A DNA stretch of 64,000 nt from Isosphaera pallida ATCC 43644 (GTDB taxonomy: Bacteria > Planctomycetota > Planctomycetia > Isosphaerales > Isosphaeraceae). The position numbers and the translations under genes are program-made. The stretch spans positions 4,306,450-4,370,449 of the forward strand of contig NC_014962.1 in the NCBI RefSeq assembly GCF_000186345.1, written 5' to 3'. A model generated the notes under the pieces. The model ran no database searches, was not told the DNA's origin, and saw only the letters and a program-made list of their open reading frames with translations. Of this stretch, positions 8,353-16,918 are shown piece after piece. Position 1 is the stretch's first letter. Each line of letters starts with the position of its first letter.

Positions 8353-9423
8353 ATGACCGATGATCATCGCCCGCGTTACACGATTGCCGCGGTTTCCAAA
8401 CTGACCGGCATCAATTGCCACACTCTGCGGGTCTGGGAAAAACGTTACGGCTATCCCCGCCCCGCTCGCTCCCCCACCGGTCAACGCCGCTACGATGATG
8501 ACCAAGTGCGTGGTTTGATCCGGGCTTCCCACCGGGTCAAGCGCGGCGAGCCGCCCCGCATCGTGCTGGCTGAGGTCCGTCTGGGGCGTCTCGATCCGTC
8601 CTGGGTCGTGACCGAACCCCACGTCCGCGCCGCTAGCGAACTCATCGACCGGCTCGACGCCGGCGATCCTATTGCGGCGATGAACTATTTGGATTCCTAT
8701 CAAAGCGACCCCTGGGAACAACTCCGCATCCTGGAAGTCGCTCTGACCGAGATCGGCGAGCGGTGGTATCGCCGCGACACGCAGATTTTTCAGGAGCACT
8801 TCGCCTCGGGCTTCATCCGCCATAAACTGGCCGGGATGATCGAAACCGCGCGGCAACGCAACCACCATCCCAACCAGCTCGCGGTGTTGGCCACGCTTTC
8901 GGGCGAACGCCACGAAGGAGGGATTCTCGCCGTCGCGGTGGCGTTGGAACTTCAGGGTTGGCGGGCGATTTATCTTGGCCCCGACCTGCCAATCGACCAA
9001 CTTCGGGGCGCGGTCACCCTTTGGAAACCACAGGCGGCCCTGTTGTCCTTCACCCTCTCGCGCAACCTCAACGCCAAGTTTCGTGAACTGGGAACCATCC
9101 GCGAGATTCCGATTTTCGTGGGTGGACGAAGCATCGTCAATCATCAGCGGTTGGCCCGCTCGCGTGGCTTGATTCCGATGTTGGTCAACGCCACTGAGAT
9201 GCGGGACCCATTCCTCCGCGAGTTGGATCTCTGGACCCCCTCCAGACCTCCCTGCTCCGAGGAGGAAGCCGCAACCGACGCCCAGGCGGACTTGTCCTCG
9301 TCCGACGCCAAGTCTTCGTCCGACAACCTCTCCGAAGATCGAAACGGTCACGATCGTGAAGCGTCGGCACCGCTGGCATCTTCCTTAACCTTGACTCCAT
9401 CAACCGGTTCGGCGCAAGGATGA
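8353..9423 (+). CDS. MerR-family regulator with cobalamin-binding domain (CarH/LitR-like)
   Basis: A 356-residue transcription factor. Residues 8-75 are a MerR winged helix (YTIAAVSKLTGINCHTLRVW then the RYGYPRPARSPTGQRRY wing). Residues 90-165 resemble the four-helix B12-capping domain and carry W138-x9-E148-H149, the same spacing as the Wx9EH signature of adenosylcobalamin photoreceptors. The Rossmann B12-binding domain follows, with E185-x-H187-x-x-G190 in place of the usual DxHxxG, so the lower-ligand His is kept. CarH-type proteins repress carotenoid genes in the dark and release DNA when light breaks the Co-C bond; that role here is inference, since no carotenoid gene is in view. The tail after about residue 300 is acidic and Ser-rich. 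ATG 8353 was chosen because the HTH starts right after it. Confidence 0.9.
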   Translation: MTDDHRPRYTIAAVSKLTGINCHTLRVWEKRYGYPRPARSPTGQRRYDDDQVRGLIRASHRVKRGEPPRIVLAEVRLGRLDPSWVVTEPHVRAASELIDRLDAGDPIAAMNYLDSYQSDPWEQLRILEVALTEIGERWYRRDTQIFQEHFASGFIRHKLAGMIETARQRNHHPNQLAVLATLSGERHEGGILAVAVALELQGWRAIYLGPDLPIDQLRGAVTLWKPQAALLSFTLSRNLNAKFRELGTIREIPIFVGGRSIVNHQRLARSRGLIPMLVNATEMRDPFLRELDLWTPSRPPCSEEEAATDAQADLSSSDAKSSSDNLSEDRNGHDREASAPLASSLTLTPSTGSAQG

Positions 9424-9695
9424 GCCGAAACCGGGTCGATTGCGAGTGAAAGGTAACCCGTCCAATCGGGTTCGCTCCCGCGAAAAAATATCAACGCCCG
9501 TCGTACCCTGTGGACTCCCTGGCGGGATTCCGGGGCACGCGGGCGTCGCGTCGCGCATGGTTGCAGCAACTCGCTAGAAGATTCCAAACCTAGAACGTGA
9601 TCCGCGACCACCGGACAACGATCCATAAGGAATCGCCACCCGATCGGGGTCTCTTTCAATCACGCTCCGGTCGGATCGGAGTTCAGCGCCTCAGC

Positions 9696-10082
9696 TTAGA
9701 ATTGCTTGGTGGGAATCGCCGGCGGGTAGACCTTGGACGGAGGAGGCGGGCACTGCTTGCTTGGCGGCGGGCAGATCGGGCCGCTGATCGGCGGGCACTG
9801 CTTGCTTGGCGGCGGGCAGATCGGGCCGCTGATCGGCGGGCACTGCTTGCTTGGCGGCGGGCAGATCGGGTCGCTGACCGGCGGGCACTGCTTGCTTGGC
9901 GGCGGGCAGATCGGGCCGCTGATCGGCGGGCACTGCTTGCTTGGCGGCGGGCAGATCGGGCCGCTGATCGGCGGGCACTGCTTGCTTGGCGGCGGGCAGA
10001 ACTTGGTCGGAGGAAGAGGACACTGAACCGAGGCGTGGGTGCCCAGCCCGCTCAGCGCCACCATCAACACAAGACTCGTCAT
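9696..10082 (-). CDS. Secreted Cys/Pro-rich tandem-repeat protein
   Basis: A 128-residue protein: a hydrophobic N-terminus (MTSLVLMVALSGLGTHASVQ, a likely signal peptide), then a 15-residue repeat CPPPSKQCPPISGPI in about six copies, ending in a short Pro-rich tail. Each unit has two Cys and six Pro, which suggests an extended polyproline-like rod cross-linked by disulphides, perhaps a surface or envelope structural protein (inference). Because the DNA repeat is 45 bp, a multiple of three, most frames through it stay open; I chose this frame because only it has a signal peptide and it starts right after an in-frame stop. aaggga lies about 11 bases upstream of the ATG. I know no named family. 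Confidence 0.6.
   Translation of the reverse strand: MTSLVLMVALSGLGTHASVQCPLPPTKFCPPPSKQCPPISGPICPPPSKQCPPISGPICPPPSKQCPPVSDPICPPPSKQCPPISGPICPPPSKQCPPISGPICPPPSKQCPPPPSKVYPPAIPTKQF
9747..10000. repeat. 45-bp tandem repeat array
   Basis: Six head-to-tail units of exactly 45 bp (unit starts at 9751, 9796, 9841, 9886, 9931 and 9976; the last is complete for only 25 bases). Units differ at only a few positions, for example tcgctgacc instead of ccgctgatc in the third. There are no spacers, so this is a coding minisatellite and not a CRISPR array. Near-identity implies recent expansion or homogenisation. Confidence 0.95.
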
Positions 10083-11005
10083 ATGGGTTCATCCCTTCCG
10101 TGTGGCCATGATCTTGCGAAACGCATCACCCCGAGGAACCCCCATCCTCCTAGGCTCACCGGATCGGCGCCCCACATCCACCACGACCTTGATCTTCAAA
10201 TCGCATTCCTTCGCGGTGACCACTCGGAGAACACTCGATCGTTCCCGAACCCACGACCCGACACAACGAGGTCGGGACCACATCCGCGAAGTCCGATCTC
10301 ACTATCCCAAACCGGCGACTCTCCGCCGACAAGACGACACTCCGAACCCGATCGGCTTCTCCGGCCCTCCTAAAAGCGCGCCAGTCGGTTCCCAGCAAGT
10401 TGTGCACATGGTTCAAGGACCGTTCTTCTCAACGCACCCCGATTTCCACATACCAACTCACTTGAGACCCCTCAGCGGCGAGTCAGGAGATGCTATCGTC
10501 TCGTCTCCCAGTCAATCTTCAGTGACTTGGCAAAAGACACAAAATAGGTAATTTTCGGAGGAAAGGGACTGTGACGGACCTAACGAGTTGGAGAAAGCGG
10601 GGCAACGAATGCCGCTTGACCGAGTTCGGGAGGGGACCGATTTGAGAAGTGTATCGCCGTGAGGAGTCGAGCGCGGCGTTCCATCGGACATGGAGCCACG
10701 CGACCCGACGGAACTTGTTCTTCAAGCTCAGGGTTGGATTGAGCGGAGTGGAGTTAGCGCGAGATTCGGCTTGGGCAGTGGGATCGGCCATCGTCGTCGA
10801 TCCCGGTCTGCGCTGGGGGAGTCCCGGTTTGCAAGCCGTTCGGCGGCGTTTGGCTCGACCGATCCAACTGGTCTTGGAGGTATGGCGAGGGTGCGTGTCG
10901 GCGTGGTGGCGTTCAACTCATCCAAATCGGCGCGATTGAGGACCAATGACGTTCCATCGCGCTGGTGGTTCAGCGGCGGAGATCGCTTGTCTCATGGGAG
11001 GCATC
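10083..11005. other. Long intergenic region (about 0.9 kb), no convincing gene
   Basis: Divergent gap between the repeat-protein gene and the secreted protein gene. Open frames here (for example 10039-10551 and 10649-10939 on plus) lack family resemblance. A locally AT-rich patch at about 10520-10560 precedes a strong Shine-Dalgarno-like cggaggaaaggg and a 24-codon GTG-started ORF at 10571-10645; it might be a leader peptide but cannot be supported further. Confidence 0.5.
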
Positions 11006-12625
11006 ATGTTCACCGGCTTCAGGCTCGTCACGATGGTGGTGGCCCTAGCCGTCCCGAGCGCCTGGGCTCAGCCGCCGGGTTCGGGCGAACCGACGGTCAC
11101 CCCCGTCCCGCTGGGCGGATCGGTGGTCAATCGGACGGGCGAGGGATACTACGGGGTGTACATCCCCACCCGCTACGGCGGAACGTTGACGGTGGCCATC
11201 TCCTCGGGACGGATCGAGTCGTTCGTGGGACCGGATGGCCGTCCGACCGCCAACGGCGGCGACATCGGCTTCAACCGTCATGGCTGGCACATCTTCAAGG
11301 TTGTCAACCCTGAGGGAAGGTACACGGTATCCACCCGGTTCGTTCAAGAGGCCAAAGCCGCTCGAATGCCCTGGCATTACTATTATTGGCCGATGAAGTC
11401 CGACGCCATTCATGAACCGTGGTCCGGCGGTAATGGCCGGGTTGACACCATGCGGCCCTTCGGCGACGACGTGATGGTGGCCATGCCGGGTGCTCCCATC
11501 GCGCCGGGACAAGATATCATCCGCGCCGGTCCCAACGGCATCCTTGAGACCCCCGCCGCTCCCGGGGACGAACTGACTTGGTTTCCCAATCTTTATGACG
11601 ACCTGACCTTCCGCGGCCAGGACGGCACGGTTTACAACACCCCTGCGCCGTTGCTGAAATACGACCAGCTTTTTGGCACCTACGCTCGTCGTTTCGAGGC
11701 GGCCAATGGCCAGGTTCAGGATATTCAACGTTGGACCGGGCACTGCTTGGGCGGGGCGGTCGCTTCGATCATGCTCAACGAGCCAATTCCGGCTCCCGGC
11801 AGCGGTTTGACCCGCGACGAACTCAAAGCCCTCTGGTGTGAACTGGGCGAAAACCACCTCAATCACCGCATCGGCGACAACGCCAATGACATTCCCGCCG
11901 GTCCTCCCCGCCCCGGTCTGGACCCCACCGACGCCTTCGTGGCCCGGTTCCACACCATGATCGAGCGGCACATCAGAGGTAACCGCAAACCCCTTCTGGC
12001 CAACCTACGCGCCTTCCCACCCCGAGGCACCCCCCAAGAGGTCTGGAACCACGGCGTCGGCATGTACACCGCCGTCCTTGAACAGATTCCCGGACGAGGC
12101 GAACGCTCGGTTCGCGTCAAGCTCAACCTCCACGCCAACTCGGGAAGCTGCCTCAACGGCGAGGATTGCAAGGACCGAATCAATCAATACGATTATATTG
12201 TCGTCTATGGACTCAACGGCGAGGTGGATGAAACCAACCTCTACGGCAACGACTGGATCAGCGTCGGCGGCGAGGCGATGTACGCTCCTCTGAACATCAT
12301 GGAGGTGTTGGAGAGCCGTTGGCAGGGCTACAACCCGATGGTGACCGAGGCGAACGTCCGCGCGCTCGACTTGGCCAATGGGTCGGGCAACGGATCGCCC
12401 CGCGTCCGCTTGGCGGTCAACGGTCAACCCCCCCGGTTTCGTTCGGTGGCCGAATACGAGTTGGGTCTGCCTAGTGTCCCCCCTGGTCCCGGTTCGGTGC
12501 CCGACCGCCGCTCCAACGGCCTCTTCGACGGCCTCTTCGGCGACTTTCGACGGGACGGCTTGATCCCCGGCGAACGATTCCAACCCCGCCGTGGTTTGTT
12601 CGGCGGCCTGTTCCGAGGGAATTGA
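11006..12625 (+). CDS. Secreted protein with Cys-His-Asn/Asp arrangement, transglutaminase-elicitor-like (putative)
   Basis: A 539-residue exported protein; the N-terminus MFTGFRLVTMVVALAVPSAW is a signal peptide ending near AWA-Q. An N-terminal beta-rich region (about 30-110) is followed by a possible catalytic domain with C247 in RWTGHCLGGAVAS, H349 in EVWNHGVGMY and N415/D416 in LYGNDW. The order and spacing resemble papain-fold transpeptidases, particularly the transglutaminase-elicitor family, but this is motif reading and not an alignment. The C-terminus carries two Gly/Phe-rich repeats (GLFDGLFGDF and GLFGGLF). ATG 11006 was chosen because gggagg lies five bases upstream; the open frame goes back to 10946. 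The substrate is unknown. Confidence 0.75.
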   Translation: MFTGFRLVTMVVALAVPSAWAQPPGSGEPTVTPVPLGGSVVNRTGEGYYGVYIPTRYGGTLTVAISSGRIESFVGPDGRPTANGGDIGFNRHGWHIFKVVNPEGRYTVSTRFVQEAKAARMPWHYYYWPMKSDAIHEPWSGGNGRVDTMRPFGDDVMVAMPGAPIAPGQDIIRAGPNGILETPAAPGDELTWFPNLYDDLTFRGQDGTVYNTPAPLLKYDQLFGTYARRFEAANGQVQDIQRWTGHCLGGAVASIMLNEPIPAPGSGLTRDELKALWCELGENHLNHRIGDNANDIPAGPPRPGLDPTDAFVARFHTMIERHIRGNRKPLLANLRAFPPRGTPQEVWNHGVGMYTAVLEQIPGRGERSVRVKLNLHANSGSCLNGEDCKDRINQYDYIVVYGLNGEVDETNLYGNDWISVGGEAMYAPLNIMEVLESRWQGYNPMVTEANVRALDLANGSGNGSPRVRLAVNGQPPRFRSVAEYELGLPSVPPGPGSVPDRRSNGLFDGLFGDFRRDGLIPGERFQPRRGLFGGLFRGN

Positions 12626-12786
12626 CCCGCTCTGATCCCCTCAGCTCGGTGAATTTGAATCCGATCATTCGCCGGGACGGGTCGGAGTCTCCTGCGCCCA
12701 GGACTCCCCCGTCCCGCCGCATCACCGGCGGTCTGGACTCGTTGGGCCGTCACGATCGCTTCACCGTAAACCTTGGGAGGAGACGC

Positions 12787-13485
12787 ATGGTTGGCTTCGA
12801 CTTGCCCGACGCCCCCGCCCGAGGGCTGTTCCAAACCCGACGCGGTGGCCTCTTGGTGGCTCCCGGCAATCGTCCGGTTCAGCCACCCAACGACGTCGGC
12901 CCGCTCCCAACTCCGGCCTCAACGCCGACCCCAGCGCGTTCAGGCCGTGAACGTCTCATCATCACCCCCCCAATCTCGTCCACCCCGCCTCTCCTAGAAC
13001 GTTTGGAGCGCCTCCAGGGGCCGGCTTTGGAAAGCGTGGTCAAACGTCTGGTGGTTCAAGAGGCTCGGCGCTCGGTGGTGATCCTCAGTCGATGGCCAGG
13101 CGAGGGGCGAACCACCCTGATCCGTCTTCTGGAGCGGGCCCGACGCCGAATCGCCCCTCATCTCGATTCCTGTATCATCGAATCCACCACGATGGCGGAC
13201 TCCAGCCTCCCCGATCCCATTGCCGACGAGCGAACAGTGCGCTGGATCGACGCCGGACCTCAACCCGACCAACCGGGAGCGGCAACCTTCGCGCGGTGTC
13301 TGGATCTGTTGAGTCCCGGGGACGCCGCCTTGATTGTCCAGCGCGTGGGATTCACCAAGGAACGGAGCCTCAACGAACTCGTCGAATGGGTCCACACGCG
13401 CGACTTGACGCTAGTGGGAATCGTGAGAACCTTTCAACCCTCAACCGAGCCGGCTTCGAATCAGTCATCTGACCCCCACCCATGA
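12787..13485 (+). CDS. P-loop protein resembling capsular (BY-kinase/CpsD) ATPases
   Basis: A 232-residue protein. After a Pro-rich N-terminal half comes SVVILSRWPGEGRTTLIRLL, a Walker-A-like loop of the kind seen in bacterial tyrosine kinases of the CpsD/Wzc group (normally SxxPGEGKTT). Later WIDAGPQPDQ stands where the Walker A'/B Asp usually is, and DAALIVQRVGFTKERSLNELVEWV followed by LVGIVRT matches the family's final strands. The P-loop Lys is Arg here and there is no tyrosine-rich tail, so kinase activity is uncertain. The ATG at 12787 has gggaggag about five bases upstream; the frame is open back to 12622. It follows the secreted Cys-His protein in the same direction, 161 bases away, so they may be co-transcribed. 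Confidence 0.7.
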   Translation: MVGFDLPDAPARGLFQTRRGGLLVAPGNRPVQPPNDVGPLPTPASTPTPARSGRERLIITPPISSTPPLLERLERLQGPALESVVKRLVVQEARRSVVILSRWPGEGRTTLIRLLERARRRIAPHLDSCIIESTTMADSSLPDPIADERTVRWIDAGPQPDQPGAATFARCLDLLSPGDAALIVQRVGFTKERSLNELVEWVHTRDLTLVGIVRTFQPSTEPASNQSSDPHP

Positions 13486-13571
13486 CAACCACTGGTCCCA
13501 GAAGCCACGGCAGATCGTTGATTAGGCTGCGCTGACAATCAGACGGGTCGCTCCCATCAAGGATCGCGGTG

Positions 13572-13635
13572 GCGGAAGCGACTCGCTCCCTCACATTCCC
13601 TATGATTCTCCGACCCCGAAGGAGTCGAAGATGAT
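13572..13635. repeat. Two-hairpin intergenic repeat, copy 1
   Basis: Shares about 64 bp with 26576-26638: identical first 19 bases (gcggaagcgactcgctccc), a variable middle, then cgaccccgaaggagtcg. Both halves fold: agcga/tcgct with flanking pairs, and cgac-cc/gg-gtcg. It lies between the convergent ends of the P-loop gene (plus) and the hydrolase-fold gene (minus), a place for a bidirectional terminator or REP-like element. Confidence 0.75.
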
Positions 13636-13764
13636 CGGAAGACCAACTGGGGGGATCAATCCCGCACTCAGAACGCAAACCACCCAAGCAATTTGTCAGA
13701 ACACCTTGAGAGATTGAGACGCCTGACGCCACCATTTCGATCCCACACATACCCCCGCGGATCG

Positions 13765-14706
13765 TCACCGCGACCGCAGGGCCGAGGAGACCGGAGATTC
13801 CAACGCGAACTGCTCCAGAACCCAACGGTCGATCTCGGACAACATTCGGGCATTCATCGTCTCGCGGGTGGCGTGGCTTTGCGCCTCCACCCGACAGCCC
13901 GAGGCGCTCAGCAGGCGAACGGCTTGCAGGTCGCTCTCAAGGTCGGCGGCGGGGTGGAATTGAGAGGATTGCCAGAGGATAGGAAACCCCTTGAGATCTC
14001 GAAACCTTTTGAGCAAACCAGGTACGCGGGGCAACCAGCCGTTGATCGCCACCACTCCGGCGAAGCGATCGGGATGGCGCAATCCTAAATCAAGCGCCAC
14101 CGCGGCACCCTGACCCGCGCCGACTAGGAACACCCGCTCGGAATGAACATGAAGAAGGCGGCGAACTCGGCGGACCGCTTGGAACACCAGGAGTTCGTTG
14201 AGGTCGCGGTCGTCGAACCCCTCCTCCCCGCATTGGCAGACCCCGCGGAACCGGACCACGTCGCAGGTCTCTTCCCGCGGAGGACGATCGGCCGTCTCGG
14301 CAACATGGTTTGGCCGAGGACGCTCGTAGGAAACGCCCCAGTCGCAACGACCCAGTTCGGATGACCCAGGCGACACCCAGGGACCACGAAGCGCCACCCC
14401 CAGATGATTGCGGCGACTGATTGCCGGCATCGCCTCGATCCACGCGCGAGCTGAGCCGCCGTGATCGTGCAATAACGTCAACAATGGATAGGCGTAATTA
14501 GGTTCGTAGGATCGGGGAATGTACAACGGGTCGCACAACTCGGCATCCTCCCGCCATCCCTCCAACACCCCCGCGTCACCTTCAACCCCCACTAGCCCCA
14601 TCTTCGAGGCGGACTCGCCGCCCGGCGTGTCGAACATCAACAGGTGCTCCTGCTTCCCAGACGTCGAGCCGTCTCGCCCCATCCCGTTCGAGCGGCGGGT
14701 TACCAA
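13765..14706 (-). CDS. Alpha/beta-hydrolase-fold protein (phospholipase/carboxylesterase-like), nucleophile position is Gly
   Basis: A 313-residue protein of the esterase/phospholipase class. PLLTLLHDHGGSARAW is the oxyanion-hole strand, and RVFLVGAGQGAAVALDLGLR then FAGVVAINGWLP match the nucleophile elbow and next strand of the family (usually GFSQGG). At the elbow the sequence is G196-A-G198-Q-G200, so the expected Ser is Gly. A candidate His remains in QSHATRETM. The protein may be non-catalytic or use another residue. An inserted Cys-containing loop lies at about 148-165 (RGVCQCGEEG). The start is uncertain among ATGs at 14706, 14682 and 14637; the longest is listed. No operon partner is evident. 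Confidence 0.8.
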   Translation of the reverse strand: MVTRRSNGMGRDGSTSGKQEHLLMFDTPGGESASKMGLVGVEGDAGVLEGWREDAELCDPLYIPRSYEPNYAYPLLTLLHDHGGSARAWIEAMPAISRRNHLGVALRGPWVSPGSSELGRCDWGVSYERPRPNHVAETADRPPREETCDVVRFRGVCQCGEEGFDDRDLNELLVFQAVRRVRRLLHVHSERVFLVGAGQGAAVALDLGLRHPDRFAGVVAINGWLPRVPGLLKRFRDLKGFPILWQSSQFHPAADLESDLQAVRLLSASGCRVEAQSHATRETMNARMLSEIDRWVLEQFALESPVSSALRSR

Positions 14707-14973
14707 CTGGTTCGATTCGCTTCGAGCCGAAGTCTCTCACGGCGTTTTCACATCATTCAACACCACGACCTCAACCGAAGCCTAGCGGATGAGCGCCACA
14801 ACTTCAATCAATTGTGACTCCCACCCGCCCTTAGCGGTCGCGTTGTAACGAGTTCAACGGCTCTAACGACGACTCGCTTGATCCCATGTCAGAACTTGCT
14901 CACCTCTGTCCAGTATGACCGCCTTGTGATTGCATGACACCATGCAAGACGATTTCGGCGAATCGCCCTGGTC

Positions 14974-16587
14974 TTAACGACGGGGAGCGGGTCGGGGCGG
15001 GGTGACAGGTCTGAAAACGGGTTGAATGGTGAAGGGTTCAGAGAGGAGGGCGTTGTCGGTTTCGGAGGTTTCGTCGAGGCGTCCTTCGGGGTCCACAATC
15101 GCCAGCAGTCGGGCGGCGGCGGGTTGACTGGGAGTCAGGCCGGTGGTGGGAATGCGATAGGGCAACATCGCTTGATGGGTGACCCGAGCGGTTTGTCCCG
15201 GTTCGAGGCGCGGAATCTCAGTTTGTCCCAGCACGAGGGTTCCTTGGTTGGTGGCGGCCTCATCGGTCAGTTCGTAGCGTGCTGTCGTCGCCGGGGTCGG
15301 AGTGGTTCCCATGTTGGTGACGACCACGCCGATCGGCAGTGGATCGCCCCAGACGAGTCGTCCGGCGGGCGTGTTCAACTGGGTGACAGCCAGATTGGGG
15401 CGAACGGGGAGAGTAGGAACCGCGTCGGCGGGCGCTTCAATTCGAAGAGTGGCCGCGTTGCGTCCGGTGTCGGCCACCGCCGAAGCGGGCCGCCAGGCCG
15501 AAACCTGGTAATCGGCGTCCAGCAGCAAAGTTATCTGAAACAGCGAGTGACCGGCGAAGGCCAGCGGAATCGGCTTGGGTAGCGAAAATCGGCTCTCGAC
15601 CGTCACGACCATGTTGGGTTCAAGCGCCGGAATGTTCACGTCCGCCAGCGTGACATCCCACCCCCCTCCCGGTGCCACGCTCACCGGGGTCAGCACTACG
15701 CGGGCGCGCCCGGCAGGGGTCCGTTCGCTGCCGAGGTTGGCCACCTTGGCCGAGACCGCTATCTCGTCGCCCCAGGACGCTTGGGTCTTGTCGGCGAAAA
15801 ACTCAAGCGACGCCGGCGCGCCACGCTCGACTGGCCCGACTTTGAGAGGAGCTGAACGGACGCTCTGGTTGGTCTCGTCGAATTCGGCGACCCGATCGTT
15901 GGGATCAACCACCAGCGCCAGGCGGATGGGACGCGACGAGTCGAAGTCTTCAGGCGGACGGCCCGGCAATCGCAACGTCTGTTCAAACGCGACCACCTGA
16001 TTAGATGCCGGAGGTCGCGCGAAGGCCACTGTCCCTAGGGTCACGGTTCGCGTTGGCGTCGCCGCCACCGTCGCGCTTGGGGCGCGAGAGGCCGGGAATG
16101 GCCTGGAACGCAACGCGGGGGCGTTGGGACGGCCCTCGAAACGAGCCGCACGGTTGGCCGGCCGGGTCGGCTCGACGCTGTACACCAGACGGATCTCGCC
16201 CAGGAACTCGTCAGACACCGGTTCGCCGCCCTGATTAACCACAGCGCCAGAGACGGTCACCTCCTCGCCCCAGTCGGCCCGATCGGGAGCCACCAGCCGG
16301 AGCGGCCTCAAATCGACCGAGGAGGAGACCGCCGGAGCGTTGACTGCGCTGGGACTGCCTGCGCTGCTCAAGCTGAGCAAACGCCGATGCTCCAACGACT
16401 CGAACTTGAGCGTGGCCCGAACCCTTCGTCGTGGTCTCAGCGTTCCGAAGCCTCTGCGTCGTGGTCGGAAGCCCTTGGCACGGACTCGAAACAACCGGGG
16501 CGTGCTTGGACCGACATCGGGGGGGACGATCAACCTCAGTCCGCCCAAAGGCGAAGCGGGAACGGAGCTTGGGTTCGAGGGGGTCAT
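14974..16587 (-). CDS. Secreted CARDB-domain protein with planctomycete extracellular N-terminal motif
   Basis: A 537-residue surface or exported protein. A basic N-terminal region is followed by LKFESLEHRRLLSLSSAG (about 62-79), the LExRxLLS-type motif that marks many exported planctomycete proteins. Three consecutive CARDB-like adhesion modules follow, each starting with a phrase such as DRADWGEEVTVSGAVVNQG, DKTQASWGDEIAVSAKVANLG or TPAGRLVWGDPLPIGVVVTN and ending with DPNDRVAEFDETNQ or DPEGRLDETSETDN. CARDB modules are Ig-like folds found in cell-surface adhesins. The ATG at 16587 has ggaggag six bases upstream and is preferred over 16650. The C-terminus is Pro/Arg-rich with no membrane anchor. 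Confidence 0.88.
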   Translation of the reverse strand: MTPSNPSSVPASPLGGLRLIVPPDVGPSTPRLFRVRAKGFRPRRRGFGTLRPRRRVRATLKFESLEHRRLLSLSSAGSPSAVNAPAVSSSVDLRPLRLVAPDRADWGEEVTVSGAVVNQGGEPVSDEFLGEIRLVYSVEPTRPANRAARFEGRPNAPALRSRPFPASRAPSATVAATPTRTVTLGTVAFARPPASNQVVAFEQTLRLPGRPPEDFDSSRPIRLALVVDPNDRVAEFDETNQSVRSAPLKVGPVERGAPASLEFFADKTQASWGDEIAVSAKVANLGSERTPAGRARVVLTPVSVAPGGGWDVTLADVNIPALEPNMVVTVESRFSLPKPIPLAFAGHSLFQITLLLDADYQVSAWRPASAVADTGRNAATLRIEAPADAVPTLPVRPNLAVTQLNTPAGRLVWGDPLPIGVVVTNMGTTPTPATTARYELTDEAATNQGTLVLGQTEIPRLEPGQTARVTHQAMLPYRIPTTGLTPSQPAAARLLAIVDPEGRLDETSETDNALLSEPFTIQPVFRPVTPPRPAPRR

Positions 16588-16918
16588 TGGCGTCTCCTCC
16601 ATGAGTCGCCCGGCCAACTCGGATGCGGGTGTGGCGCGACCGGGTTCCATCCCGGATCACCACGTTTTACCATAACCGATTCACTCCAACCGTCAATCCC
16701 AACCCATCCGCCGACGTTGACCCGAAACCACGCCCGGCGCCACCCGAACAACCTCTGGCGAACCCGCCGCGGCGTTTCTAAACTCGAAACGCCACTCCAA
16801 ACTGGTTCGATCCAACCTGATTCGACCACGGCTCGGAACTTGGTCGTCGCGTCGCTTCAAACCCTAAACCGAGGCGGGCCGTTGCGCGATGGTTGTGGTT
16901 GCGAGACGCCGCCCAAAG
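16588..16918. other. Divergent intergenic region
   Basis: A 331-base gap between the CARDB gene (minus) and the RraA-like gene (plus). It must contain both promoters; I see no clear -10/-35 pair, repeat or RNA. In-frame start codons for both neighbours extend into it. Confidence 0.5.

Noticed and set aside
9747-10000. Tandem repeats considered as a CRISPR array
   Set aside because: Units are contiguous 45-bp copies without unique spacers, no cas genes are nearby, and the period is a multiple of three as in a coding repeat.
9597-10373. Plus-strand ORF of 258 codons rich in ALLAWRRADRAADRR across the repeat array
   Set aside because: It is open only because the 45-bp repeat keeps every frame open; it has no signal peptide or family pattern.
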